A stretch of DNA of 56,773 bases from Mesobacillus subterraneus (GCF_000934845.1 NZ_JXIQ01000001.1:1-56773); one strand, 5' to 3'; positions 17,970-25,717 are shown, counted from the first letter of the stretch. Translations and numbers: made by a program. The notes: generated by a model not told the origin, from the letters alone.

Positions 17970-18026
17970 ATACCCCAATTGGTATATAACGTACTATATT
18001 GTATAATGACTGAGAGTGACTTTCAA
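17970..18026 (-). promoter_or_regulatory. ccdA promoter with CsoR/CstR-type operator
   Basis: On the minus strand TTGAAA (18026-18021) and TACAAT (18003-17998) are 17 bases apart. About 12 bases downstream lies ATACC-N6-GGTAT (plus strand ATACCCCAATTGGTAT, 17970-17985), placed to block transcription. The repeat matches the operator type of CsoR-family repressors, of which CstR responds to persulfides. The same repeat occurs at the tusA promoter. Confidence 0.6.
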
Positions 18027-18089
18027 TTTTTTTCTCTTTCAAGTGAGAACTGATTTTTTTACCATTTGCTAGCTAGTATACTGTGTTCC

Positions 18090-18124
18090 TGAAAAAAATA
18101 AAACCCAGGAGTGCTCCTGGGTTT
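18090..18124 (-). terminator. Terminator of the small membrane protein gene
   Basis: Perfect stem AAACCCAGGA / TCCTGGGTTT with a 4-base loop. On the minus strand it is followed by TTTATTTTTTT, so it ends the transcript of the gene at 18176-18361. Confidence 0.8.
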
Positions 18125-18161
18125 AATTCTTCCTTATTTTACCTCCGCATTTACAGCTTTG

Positions 18162-18170
18162 TGGTATAAT
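18162..18170 (+). promoter_or_regulatory. Extended -10 promoter candidate for the LysR gene
   Basis: TGGTATAAT on the plus strand is a perfect extended -10 element with no good -35. It reads antisense through the small membrane gene towards the LysR gene, which has only 41 bases of free space directly upstream. This would give a long leader; alternatives inside the small gene are possible. Confidence 0.3.
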
Positions 18171-18175
18171 GCCTA

Positions 18176-18361
18176 TTAATGATGTAAGTTTCTTCTGATC
18201 CCGAAATAAGTGAACAGGGATACGGTTGCTAATATAGCCATCGACGCAATTTCAAATTTCAAATCGCGATTGCTGATAGAATCGCCTTTAGTGAAGTACA
18301 TTAACCCGAAAATAAAAGCGGATAATACAATAACGGTAACTGCGAAATCTAGTTTCTTCAT
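18176..18361 (-). CDS. Small two-helix membrane protein, unknown
   Basis: 61-residue protein with two hydrophobic helices (about 6-24, FAVTVIVLSAFIFGLMYF, and 40-56, ASMAILATVSLFTYFGI) joined by a polar loop with TKGDSISNRDLKFE; the tail RRNLHH is basic. No family was recognised. The ATG at 18361 has GGTGGG at about 7 bases and is preferred over the in-frame start 15 bases upstream. It is divergent from the LysR gene only 41 bases away and has its own terminator. Role unknown. Confidence 0.65.
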   Translation of the reverse strand: MKKLDFAVTVIVLSAFIFGLMYFTKGDSISNRDLKFEIASMAILATVSLFTYFGIRRNLHH

Positions 18362-18402
18362 TATAATTCCCACCAATCTTTAAGTAAAGGGGCACGATCA
18401 TA

Positions 18403-19305
18403 TTGAATCTTGAACATCTGAAGACATTCATTGCAGCTGCGAAATATGAAAGCTTCTCCCAGGCAGGAAAGATGCTGAATCTTTCGCAGCCTGCAGTCAG
18501 CCACCAAATCAGCCAGTTGGAGACATACTATAATAAACAATTGTTCATTAGGGCCAATCGGAAAATAAGGCTGTCAGAAGCAGGGAAAATCCTGTTTGAG
18601 CATGGTCAGCAGCTCCTGGCATTAAATGCGAAACTGGAAAGCCTTCTCGCTGAAGGAGATCGTAGTGAAACAATCAAGATTGGCTGTAGCAATACGATTG
18701 GTGAATGCCTCATATCCAAAATGATCCAGGATCTTATAAAATGGAATCCTGATATAGCAAGCCACCAAATCCAAGTCACAATCGGAACATCGATCGAAAT
18801 TACTGATTTTCTCTATGCATCTGACATCGATGTAGCGCTAGTTGAGGGACAAGCTGGACGCTATGATTTTATTTCCCATGAATTCTATGATGATATGCTC
18901 GTACTTGGAGTGTCCCCGCAGCTCAGAGTCCATCCGGAAAACCAGGATCCAGCAAAGCTTGAAGAAATGACATGGTTGATTCGCGAACCCGGATGCGCAA
19001 TTAGACAGGCTACACTGGATTTATGGAAAGGCTTGAACATCGAACCGAAGTCCGTCCTTGTTTATAACAGCAATACGCTAATCAGGGAAGGGGTGAAGAA
19101 TGGTCTTGGTGTTGCAGTGTTTTCTAATCTGGCTATTTGTCCGGAGGTTCAATCCGGACAGATCAATGTCAGTCATTTTAAAGACAGGGACCGCTTTCGC
19201 CCATTCTACCTGTTAAGGAAGGAGAAGCAGTTCAAGTCAAGCCTCCATGAGAGAGTTTGGAACTTTATCAGAAGTCAAGCTGGAAATCCGAAAGCTCCTT
19301 GTTAA
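18403..19305 (+). CDS. LysR-type transcriptional regulator
   Basis: 300-residue LysR regulator. The N-terminal winged helix (MNLEHLKTFIAAAKYESFSQAGKMLNLSQPAVSHQISQLE) is followed by a linker helix and a periplasmic-binding-protein-like effector domain from about residue 90. The effector part (EPGCAIRQATLDLWKG) resembles the CysB/CysL-like group that senses sulfur metabolites, but that similarity is from memory. Start is TTG after AAAGGGG, giving the standard LysR N-terminus. It lies between the thiol-redox operon and the cytochrome operon and could regulate either; its C-terminus nearly touches the end of the beta-propeller gene. Confidence 0.92.
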   Translation: MNLEHLKTFIAAAKYESFSQAGKMLNLSQPAVSHQISQLETYYNKQLFIRANRKIRLSEAGKILFEHGQQLLALNAKLESLLAEGDRSETIKIGCSNTIGECLISKMIQDLIKWNPDIASHQIQVTIGTSIEITDFLYASDIDVALVEGQAGRYDFISHEFYDDMLVLGVSPQLRVHPENQDPAKLEEMTWLIREPGCAIRQATLDLWKGLNIEPKSVLVYNSNTLIREGVKNGLGVAVFSNLAICPEVQSGQINVSHFKDRDRFRPFYLLRKEKQFKSSLHERVWNFIRSQAGNPKAPC

Positions 19306-19313
19306 CGTGTTTT

Positions 19314-20909
19314 TCATTTATTATTCTTATCCTGCTTCTCTTTTGAAAGTTCTGCTTCTAATTCCGTTTGAATTGAGAGTGACTTGTGCTGGTCAGAAGC
19401 AAGGTAATCGATGATTTGCTGTCTTTGTTCATCGTTCATTTTTGCGCCGTTCCCCTTCATTCGGTCGACAACAGAAGTCCAAGCTTCCGCACCTTTGCTG
19501 TTGTTCCTCATGATACGTCCAATATCATGACACTGGAGGCAAGTGCCAAGAAAGGCTTCTTCATTGACATCTCGTGCTTTTGGAAAAATAAGCGTGGATG
19601 CTTTTTTGATTCGAGTTGCTTCTTCTGCATTCTGTTCCTGCTGGTATTTGACTAGCAGTTCTTTTGGAACATTCGTCTTGATCGCGATGCCGTTAGGATT
19701 TAACCCGACTGGAATGGTGGTTCTAAAGTCTTTCTTTTTCGTCAGGTCGATTTTTGTGAGCGTCTTGTCGCCCCAGTTGGAACCGAACACCATGCTGCCA
19801 TCCGGGCTCCAGCTTAGCCAGTGGATATTCTGGACTCCCCAGATTTTCCTTACAATTTTAAAATTATCTTCCGGGTCCATTACAGTTAGATAGCCTGCAC
19901 CATTTTGGGAGGTATACCAGTATCCGTCCGGACCAAGATAAGGGATATTTGTTCCTGGACCAGTCTTGATCGTATGGATAAATTTCAATTTATCCGCATC
20001 CATAATCGAAATGGACCCATCATTCCGATTTCCAGTTGCAAGAATATGCGTGTTGCCCATGAAGCTCACGTTAACTGGTTTCGGGATATCTCCGAATTTT
20101 TTCAGAAGCTTCTCGGACTTGGCATCGTAAAGGGCGACTTCATTGTCTGCTGTATTTGAAACCGCAACATATTTTCCGTCGTTTGACATATCAAGACCAG
20201 ATCCTGTTCCTTTCCCATAGTCGGTGGTAGTTCTTTCCAGTTTTCTCATTTCGCCTGTTTCAATGTCAATGACGGTAATGAATGGCTCCGCCTGTAAGCT
20301 GACAAACAGCTTTTTGCCATCAGGCGTAACATTTAAATCCCTTGGTTTCTTGCCTACATCTTTGAACACCTTAATAAGTTCAGCATTGTTGGCGTCAATC
20401 ATCCCGACAGCTCCTACGCCATTCAAGGAGGTGAAGGCATACTTGCCATCTCTTGACATCGTCATATGCTGTGGCGCTGGGGCATTTTCAAAGCCTGGAA
20501 AATCAATGTTATGGGATTCCAATGTCTCCATGTTGATGGCTAAAACGCTAGTTCCGTATCGCTGTGTTGCAAAAGCCCAAGTTTGCTTTTTGTTCAAATG
20601 AATATGGTGGGGAGTACCTGAACTTTGAATGTATTTAACGACATTCCCCGTTTTGATGTCAGCAATGGCAACTCCGTTGCTAACTTCATTTGATGACAGA
20701 ATCCAGCCTTCGCCATTCCAATCTGTATTGGTATCTGCATTTCCGTTCGGCTGGTCTTTCCACCAGTTGGAAGAATAATCTTCATGAACAGGCGGAAGCT
20801 CTTTTTTATTCACCTCAGCAAGAGAGGTATTTTTCACTGCGGCCTCCGTGCATGCGGTAAGGGAGACAGCTAATAGAACGAACGCGGATAGCTTTAAGCT
20901 CTTTTTCAT
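19314..20909 (-). CDS. Beta-propeller lipoprotein with C-terminal cytochrome c domain
   Basis: 531-residue exported lipoprotein. Lipobox LTAC near residue 20; then a YVTN/cytochrome-d1-like beta-propeller (about 60-415) with repeats such as GVAIADIKTGNVVKYI, GAVGMIDANNAELIKVF and FITVIDIETGEMRKL; then a c-type heme domain with CLQCH at 457-461 and a charged tail. Likely attached outside the membrane. The fold resembles NirN/NirF/cd1-type proteins and YncE-like propellers, but a d1-heme function cannot be read from sequence. As last gene of the cco operon it may feed electrons to, or act beside, the oxidase. The substrate is unknown. Confidence 0.85.
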   Translation of the reverse strand: MKKSLKLSAFVLLAVSLTACTEAAVKNTSLAEVNKKELPPVHEDYSSNWWKDQPNGNADTNTDWNGEGWILSSNEVSNGVAIADIKTGNVVKYIQSSGTPHHIHLNKKQTWAFATQRYGTSVLAINMETLESHNIDFPGFENAPAPQHMTMSRDGKYAFTSLNGVGAVGMIDANNAELIKVFKDVGKKPRDLNVTPDGKKLFVSLQAEPFITVIDIETGEMRKLERTTTDYGKGTGSGLDMSNDGKYVAVSNTADNEVALYDAKSEKLLKKFGDIPKPVNVSFMGNTHILATGNRNDGSISIMDADKLKFIHTIKTGPGTNIPYLGPDGYWYTSQNGAGYLTVMDPEDNFKIVRKIWGVQNIHWLSWSPDGSMVFGSNWGDKTLTKIDLTKKKDFRTTIPVGLNPNGIAIKTNVPKELLVKYQQEQNAEEATRIKKASTLIFPKARDVNEEAFLGTCLQCHDIGRIMRNNSKGAEAWTSVVDRMKGNGAKMNDEQRQQIIDYLASDQHKSLSIQTELEAELSKEKQDKNNK

Positions 20910-20941
20910 TATTGATTTTCACCTCGCTCTTAAAAATAAAA

Positions 20942-21553
20942 TTAGAACCAGCCAACAAGCAGGATCAGAACAAGCACAGTTGTTGTTCCCCATGTAATCC
21001 ATACTCCAGGATGGGTAAGCCATTTTGTTTTGTCCTCCACACGGGAAATGCTCTGGGCAAGTCCATATGGGCAAACTTTGCAAAAAGAGTTTCTTGCCTT
21101 GTAAGACAGAGCGGTATAAAGAACAGCAGTAGAAGTAACAAGGAAGAAGTATTTATCCATTTTGAAATGGGCGAGTGACTCCCAAATTGTCAGTGGGTTG
21201 TAAAAGTAACTGACAGTCGAGTACGCCATGAAGACACTAACAGCCAACGCGAGCAGGAAGGAAACTACTTTGCCGTTGTCACCCAACTTCGTTTCGATTT
21301 TGTTCAAAAGCATGCTGAAGGTATTGTGTGGGCACGCATACTGGCAAAAAGCCCTGTACACAATCATGGACAGTGCAAGAAACGCCATCATGAACAAAAA
21401 TAAGAACACAAAAAATAAATAGCCAGCTTCATAGGATAATTGAAAGCCGAACAAGAACAGCTGTTCCTTGTCGATATCCATCCGGAAACCGTTCCAGAAT
21501 GGCAGTGTGAAAATTAGGATGAAAAAGGCCCATCTAGTTATTTTTTTCCCCAC
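20942..21553 (-). CDS. CcoG/NapH-like membrane iron-sulfur protein (short form)
   Basis: 203-residue membrane protein with about five helices and two cysteine motifs, YRAFCQYACPHNTF near residue 70 and SFCKVCPYGLAQS near residue 160. These CxxxCP and CxxCP motifs are those of the NapH/CcoG family. Full-length CcoG (a Cu-reducing assembly factor for cbb3 oxidase) also has a ferredoxin domain and is about 470 residues; that part is missing here. The GTG start follows GAGAGGGGG. In the cco operon it may act in copper or heme maturation or as an electron-transfer membrane protein. Confidence 0.8.
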   Translation of the reverse strand: MGKKITRWAFFILIFTLPFWNGFRMDIDKEQLFLFGFQLSYEAGYLFFVFLFLFMMAFLALSMIVYRAFCQYACPHNTFSMLLNKIETKLGDNGKVVSFLLALAVSVFMAYSTVSYFYNPLTIWESLAHFKMDKYFFLVTSTAVLYTALSYKARNSFCKVCPYGLAQSISRVEDKTKWLTHPGVWITWGTTTVLVLILLVGWF

Positions 21554-21569
21554 GAAAATCCCCCTCTCT

Positions 21570-21971
21570 TCATCGATAATCCTCTAAGAATTCATAAACC
21601 TTATCGATCTCTTTGTCTGTGTAAAGATGTCCGATTGCCGGCATCGTATTGCGGCCGTTTTTGATGACATTTTTAATGTCCTCTTCTTTCAGCCTGTCTG
21701 TAACACCCTTTAAGTCAGGGGCTGCCCCCGTAGCGTGACAGTTCAGGCAAGTTCCGGTAAAAATAAGCTCTCCTTTGTTATCCTGTGGAGCTGCCTCGGG
21801 TTCAACTTCAAGCTTTCCAGGCATGAAGATTGCATAGCCAATCGCCCAGATGGCGACAACATAAAATACAGCCACCAGAAGTTTCGGAACTTTATTGTGT
21901 TCAATTTTAATACCGGAGACTAGATCCTCGTCTTTGCGATCCTCATCATGTTGCTGATTTTCTTTTTTCAC
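21570..21971 (-). CDS. Single-heme membrane cytochrome c, CcoP-like
   Basis: 133-residue protein: charged cytoplasmic N-terminus, one membrane helix (about 30-50), then an external c-type heme domain with CLNCH at 75-79 and a distal Met in GRNTMPAIG. CcoP of proteobacterial cbb3 oxidases has two hemes and some 300 residues, so this is a minimal form. It follows ccoO in the operon, the place of ccoP. GTG start with AGGTG upstream. It probably passes electrons to the CcoO/CcoN core. Confidence 0.85.
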   Translation of the reverse strand: MKKENQQHDEDRKDEDLVSGIKIEHNKVPKLLVAVFYVVAIWAIGYAIFMPGKLEVEPEAAPQDNKGELIFTGTCLNCHATGAAPDLKGVTDRLKEEDIKNVIKNGRNTMPAIGHLYTDKEIDKVYEFLEDYR

Positions 21972-22004
21972 GGTTTACACCTGCCTTTTAAAGCTGTGAT
22001 AGAA

Positions 22005-22041
22005 CTCCTTGCCTTCAGCCGCAGGGATTCAAGGCAAGGAG
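22005..22041 (-). other. Intercistronic hairpin between ccoO and the cytochrome c gene
   Basis: Perfect 11-bp stem CTCCTTGCCTT / AAGGCAAGGAG with a 15-base loop and no T run on either strand. It is not a standard terminator; it may act as an mRNA processing or stability element that sets the subunit ratio. Confidence 0.55.
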
Positions 22042-22054
22042 AATGGGACCAATA

Positions 22055-22597
22055 TTATTTATCGTTCATTGAATTTTGCTCTTCCCGCTCTTTCTTGTAC
22101 TCTGCTAATCTTTCTTCCGTTGGCTTAAGACTCATCAAGTAAGCAACTAGGTCATCCAGTTCCTTATTTGTCAGGTAATCGAAGGATGGCATAATCGAAC
22201 CAGGACTTGTGGATTGAGGGTCAATTAAGTGCTGGCGATGCCAGTCTTCGTTATATTTCAGGCCAACCCACATTAAATCCGGACCTGTACGGTTAGAACC
22301 TAAAAGATGTGGCAAATCATATTTGTAGTCACCGCCTTGAGAAACTGGTCCAAGGTTTTGGTTTGTATCGGCAGGCAATGCACGTACAAATTGTGTATGG
22401 CATGTCTGGCAGCCGTTTTGAATATAAATTTCCCGTCCTTTTGCTTCAGCAGAATCCTCTGGATAGTTGCGAAGTTCCCCGCTTGCTGTTGCAGAATTGA
22501 TTTCCTGGTCGAAAAGCGGAAGGATGACCGTTCCGGCGACACCGAACATCCATAAAATCAATGCAACCATTAATACAGCTGATGGTTTACGTTCCAA
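22055..22597 (-). CDS. ccoO: cbb3-type cytochrome oxidase subunit II (CcoO)
   Basis: 180-residue membrane-anchored mono-heme cytochrome c. One N-terminal helix (about 8-28), then a heme c domain with CQTCH at 63-67 in the family context YIQNGCQTCHTQFVR, later GPDLMWVG and the axial Met in GSIMPSFDYL. Both the heme context and the place right after ccoN identify CcoO. It is slightly shorter than proteobacterial CcoO (about 200). Start is TTG after GAGGAGGG. It transfers electrons to the CcoN site. Confidence 0.92.
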   Translation of the reverse strand: MERKPSAVLMVALILWMFGVAGTVILPLFDQEINSATASGELRNYPEDSAEAKGREIYIQNGCQTCHTQFVRALPADTNQNLGPVSQGGDYKYDLPHLLGSNRTGPDLMWVGLKYNEDWHRQHLIDPQSTSPGSIMPSFDYLTNKELDDLVAYLMSLKPTEERLAEYKKEREEQNSMNDK

Positions 22598-22612
22598 CTT
22601 ATTCCCTCCTCA

Positions 22613-23986
22613 TTAAGCAGTAACAGCTTGGTGCAGTGCTTGCTGTTTTTTCTCTTGTTTTGCAACTTTAATTGTTTTATACATATTCCAAGCCAGGAAG
22701 AACTGGGCGACATACATCATCGTTCCGCCAATTGCGCGGCCTTGCACGTATGGTTCCATCATCAATACAGTCTGCAGGAACGGAACGCCTTCAATCCATG
22801 CGAATCCTTGGACAACGCCAGCAATCCACAGCGAGAAAGCGAATACAAGAAACCCGACTGTAGAGAACCAGAAGTGCGCCTCCATTGCTTTTTTGCTGAA
22901 CATTTCCCGTCCGACGATTTTTGGCAGGATGTAATAAATGGCAGCGAAAGAGGTGAAAGAGAATGCACCGAATGGTCCCATATGTGCATGCCCAACAGTC
23001 CAGTGCGTGAATTTAATGACAGAACTCACAGATGGAAGGGCTTGCAAAGGACCTTGAAGACAAGCGAAAAGGTAGAAAATTGTCCCGGCCATTGTGAAGC
23101 GAAGCGGTACGTTTGTTCTAGTCTGTGCCCATGATCCTTTCATCGTTCCCCAGAAGTTGGCTAATACGGCCCAAACCGGAATTAACAGCACAATGGAAGG
23201 AATAACGCCAGCTTTTGATATCCAGCTTGGAATCGGACCATTCATCAAATGGTGAGGGCCATTCCAAACATAAAAGGTGGCAATTGCCCAAAACCCAATC
23301 ATCGATAGCTGGTGGCTGTAAAGCGGACGTCCAGTCAATTTAGGAAGCAGGTAATAAATTTGTCCAACACCGACTGTTGTCATCCAAAGCCCAATTGCGT
23401 TATGCCCTAAAAACCAGCCCATCAAGCCCTGCTGTACGCCGCTTGGAATCCATTGTGCCGGAAAGTTTCCAACAATCCATGTCAATGGCAGCCACAGCAA
23501 AGATCCGAGAAAGTACCACAGGCTAACATACAGCATTTTCTCTGTTCTTTGGCCAACTGTTTTGAAAAGGTTATAAGCAACAATTACGATTGCAATCAGG
23601 AGCTGAACATCCACCCAGAGTGGGAATTCTCCGTACTCAATGACAGAGGTTTGCCCGTCAAGCAATGCGAAGAACCCTTCTAAAATGACAATATTGTAAA
23701 ATACTAAAGAAAAATTCCCGAGCTTTTCACTGTATATTTTTGTTTTAGCAAGCTTAGGAATCATGTAGAACATCGATCCTACATAAGCCATTGATAACCA
23801 TGCATAGATGACGAGCATGACATGGGCTGAGCGAATATGACCGTAAGTTGTCCAGCGATTGTTCAATAGATCAGGCCAGATTTGTTTTGCTGCAGTAAGA
23901 AGTCCCATACTCATGCCGATGATAATCCAAATAACAGCAGCAATGAACCAATTCTTGGAAGAACTCCATTTTTCGTCTGTAAACAT
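22613..23986 (-). CDS. ccoN: cbb3-type cytochrome oxidase catalytic subunit (CcoN)
   Basis: 457-residue, twelve-helix heme-copper oxidase subunit of the C family. Heme and copper ligands appear in order: TYGHIRSAHVMLVIYAW (low-spin heme His), FLGHNAIGLWMTTVGVGQIYYLLPK (CuB His and the helix with the family's cross-linked Tyr), FYVWNGPHHLMNGP (CuB His pair) and FTHWTVGHAHMGPFG (heme His). No K- or D-channel Glu of the aa3 type is seen. The ATG at 23986 after AAGGGAGTGG gives a normal N-terminus. It reduces O2 at high affinity and pumps protons. First gene of a five-gene operon with cytochrome subunits. Confidence 0.95.
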   Translation of the reverse strand: MFTDEKWSSSKNWFIAAVIWIIIGMSMGLLTAAKQIWPDLLNNRWTTYGHIRSAHVMLVIYAWLSMAYVGSMFYMIPKLAKTKIYSEKLGNFSLVFYNIVILEGFFALLDGQTSVIEYGEFPLWVDVQLLIAIVIVAYNLFKTVGQRTEKMLYVSLWYFLGSLLWLPLTWIVGNFPAQWIPSGVQQGLMGWFLGHNAIGLWMTTVGVGQIYYLLPKLTGRPLYSHQLSMIGFWAIATFYVWNGPHHLMNGPIPSWISKAGVIPSIVLLIPVWAVLANFWGTMKGSWAQTRTNVPLRFTMAGTIFYLFACLQGPLQALPSVSSVIKFTHWTVGHAHMGPFGAFSFTSFAAIYYILPKIVGREMFSKKAMEAHFWFSTVGFLVFAFSLWIAGVVQGFAWIEGVPFLQTVLMMEPYVQGRAIGGTMMYVAQFFLAWNMYKTIKVAKQEKKQQALHQAVTA

Positions 23987-24023
23987 TTTTCCACTCCCTT
24001 GTTCATAAAATAAACATAAAAAT

Positions 24024-24041
24024 TTCACAATTTCTTCACAA
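24024..24041 (-). promoter_or_regulatory. ResD-like tandem TTGTGAA sites upstream of ccoN
   Basis: On the minus strand two TTGTGAA heptamers begin 11 bases apart (one helical turn), about 40 bases upstream of the ccoN start. They resemble the TTGTGAA core reported for ResD, the Bacillus regulator of low-oxygen respiration. A TATAAT occurs further upstream on the same strand. Confidence 0.45.
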
Positions 24042-24143
24042 TCTGCTATGTTACATGATACATCCCATGAGGAATTATAGTTATTCAATTTTTTTATCGT
24101 GTTATCTAATTCTTTTATCCTTGTCTATTTAAGCGAGTTGGGG

Positions 24144-24178
24144 CAAAAAAAAACAGAACGAAATTTAATCGCTCTGTG
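24144..24178 (-). terminator. Terminator of the small membrane gene upstream of ccoN
   Basis: On the minus strand an imperfect stem ACAGAGCGA / CGTTCTGT is followed by nine Ts. It separates the 40-residue gene from the ccoN promoter region. Confidence 0.65.
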
Positions 24179-24187
24179 GAGGGGGAT

Positions 24188-24310
24188 TTAGTTTTGCTCT
24201 TCCTTTTTATTATACTTTTTTCGGAGTGTATCAAGGATGAAGATAATCAGGATGGGCACTCCGATGTAGTAGAAAAAATCGAAGAAAAAGCCAAGGGATT
24301 GATGATCCAT
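24188..24310 (-). CDS. 40-residue single-helix membrane protein near ccoN
   Basis: ATG with GGAGG at about 8 bases opens a 40-codon frame. The product has an N-terminal MDHQSLGFFFDFF, one hydrophobic helix (about residues 12-29, including YYIGVPILIIFIL) and a strongly charged tail RKKYNKKEEQN. Size, topology and position next to ccoN recall CcoQ, the small stabilising subunit of cbb3 oxidase, though sequence similarity is not obvious. A terminator follows, so it is made from its own transcript. Confidence 0.6.
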   Translation of the reverse strand: MDHQSLGFFFDFFYYIGVPILIIFILDTLRKKYNKKEEQN

Positions 24311-24439
24311 TTTTCAGCCTCCTTTTTTAGATGATCACATTGTAATCCGATCGTTTTTTTTTTACAACCCCTGGACGGTTTCGAAAATTTCTGTTAAAGT
24401 ATTTCGAAAGTAATGATATTAAGAAAAGGGGGTGGAAGA

Positions 24440-24574
24440 ATGGTACCGGGAGCATGGATTTTATTGAGCGTCATGATCGCCTTTACTGCTTCAGCAGGAA
24501 TCATCTGGGCATGGAGCAAGAAAAATGGGCTTTACGATGAAAGTGTTAAATATAGAATGCTAGACGAAGATTAA
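24440..24574 (+). CDS. ccoS: cbb3-type oxidase assembly protein CcoS-like
   Basis: 44-residue membrane protein. An ATG behind AAGGGGGTGG starts one helix (ILLSVMIAFTASAGIIWAW, about 7-25), then a short tail with SKKNGLYDESVKYRMLDED. CcoS proteins share exactly this plan: one helix, then a motif like W...GQFDDLE...RIL.D(D/E). CcoS is needed for copper/heme insertion into CcoN. It is divergent from the ccoN operon across the small membrane gene and has its own terminator. Confidence 0.72.
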   Translation: MVPGAWILLSVMIAFTASAGIIWAWSKKNGLYDESVKYRMLDED

Positions 24575-24578
24575 TGAG

Positions 24579-24637
24579 CCTGAAGCAAATCTTTACAATC
24601 TGCTAATTGAAAGATGCTTCACTTTAGGTTTTTTTAT
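24579..24637 (+). terminator. Terminator of ccoS
   Basis: Imperfect stem from CCTGAAGCA-ATCTTT to AAAGATGCTTC-AGG with small bulges, followed by TTTTTTT. The stretch 24638-24840 holds no gene or other recognised signal. Confidence 0.6.
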
Positions 24638-24840
24638 TTCCGCAGTTTTCCCGCCTTTGAATGCCCCGGCCTTTCCAATTATTTTTATACTAGAAAACCT
24701 TTTCCCCTAGTAAAAGAATTAGAAAATCTTTCACAACTTTTCCTCTGTTTTGCATAGAATGATGATATCTGTGTAAAAAAGCAGTGATTCGCTGTGCAGC
24801 GCCCTATTTAAAAAATGTCAAAAAAAATTCATAATTACGG

Positions 24841-24885
24841 TTGACAACAAGGTAAATATTTTATAGTATATACCCTGTGAGGTAT
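24841..24885 (+). promoter_or_regulatory. tusA-rhodanese operon promoter with CsoR/CstR-type operator
   Basis: TTGACA at 24841-24846, 17-base spacer, TAGTAT at 24864-24869. Directly after the -10 lies ATACCCTGTGAGGTAT (24870-24885), arms ATACC/GGTAT with 6 bases between, covering the start site. CsoR-family repressors bind this kind of repeat, and CstR of this family controls persulfide/sulfide detoxification genes, which is just what follows. The leader to 25097 has no other clear signal. Confidence 0.65.
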
Positions 24886-25097
24886 TTTGGCGATTTAGCA
24901 CTGTAATCACGTTATCAAACATATAATTTATATACTGCAAAGGAAATGGCATAAGAACAGTTTGCAGTTAACAGTAGACTTATTTGGTCTAAGACGAGAA
25001 GAAATTATCGATGAGGTCGAATTGCTAGTGCAGCTTGATGCTAAACAAGGCAATGACAGCCTGTTCATCAAATAGATTTTTCATTGGAGGTCAAAAA

Positions 25098-25676
25098 ATG
25101 GAAACTGTTAAGACAAATACTACAGTCGATGCTAAAGGGCTTGCCTGCCCAATGCCGATTGTCAAAACAAAGAAAGCTATCAATAATTTGAATCCTGGCG
25201 AAGTGATAGAAGTGCTCGCAACGGATAAAGGTTCAAGGGCAGATATCCAAGCTTGGTCTAAAAGTTCTGGCCATCAGTACCTGGGAACGATTGAAGAAGG
25301 CGACGTTCTTAAGCATTACATCCGCAAAGGCGGTTCAGTTGAAGATCAGGAAGAAACAAAATTCGAGAACATTGTGTCAAACGAGGAGCTTTTGAAAAAG
25401 CTGGAAGCGAACGAAGATGTTCTTGTCCTTGATGTAAGGGAACCAGCTGAATATGCCTTTGGACATATTCCACATGCAATTTCGATTCCTTTCGGCGATC
25501 TTGAAAACCGGATGGAAGAACTAGATAAATCCAAACCAATCCTTGTTGTTTGCCGCACTGGCAACAGAAGTGACATGGCGTCCCAAGCACTCGCAAGCAA
25601 AGGTTTCACAAAGATTTGGAATGTCGTTCCAGGCATGTCTGAATGGACTGGACCAACAGAAACGCAGGTAAAGTAA
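25098..25676 (+). CDS. TusA-rhodanese fusion sulfurtransferase
   Basis: 192-residue two-domain protein. TusA/SirA-like domain (about 8-80) with the sulfur-carrying Cys17 in [17 protein letters not shown]; then a rhodanese domain (about 95-190) with catalytic Cys152 in the loop VVCRTGNRS. It should take sulfane sulfur and pass it between its own Cys residues or to the following dioxygenase. The ATG at 25098 has GGAGG at 8 bases; a longer in-frame frame from 25035 lacks this and adds an unlikely leader. First gene of the tusA-rhd, rhd-MBL, tusA, tauE operon under a CstR-like operator. Confidence 0.93.
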   Translation: METVKTNTTVDAKGLACPMPIVKTKKAINNLNPGEVIEVLATDKGSRADIQAWSKSSGHQYLGTIEEGDVLKHYIRKGGSVEDQEETKFENIVSNEELLKKLEANEDVLVLDVREPAEYAFGHIPHAISIPFGDLENRMEELDKSKPILVVCRTGNRSDMASQALASKGFTKIWNVVPGMSEWTGPTETQVK

Positions 25677-25717
25677 TTTTTTTAAAGAAAAATATACCCA
25701 GGGAGGTAACATACACT

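Noticed and set aside
24935-25075. Open frame of about 45 codons ahead of the tusA-rhodanese gene
   Set aside because: No ATG/GTG start with a ribosome site; lies in the leader; no recognisable protein.
25694-25709. CstR-like ATACC-N6-GGTAA before the rhodanese-dioxygenase gene
   Set aside because: It has an imperfect arm and overlaps the GGGAGG ribosome site inside an operon, so it is probably chance.
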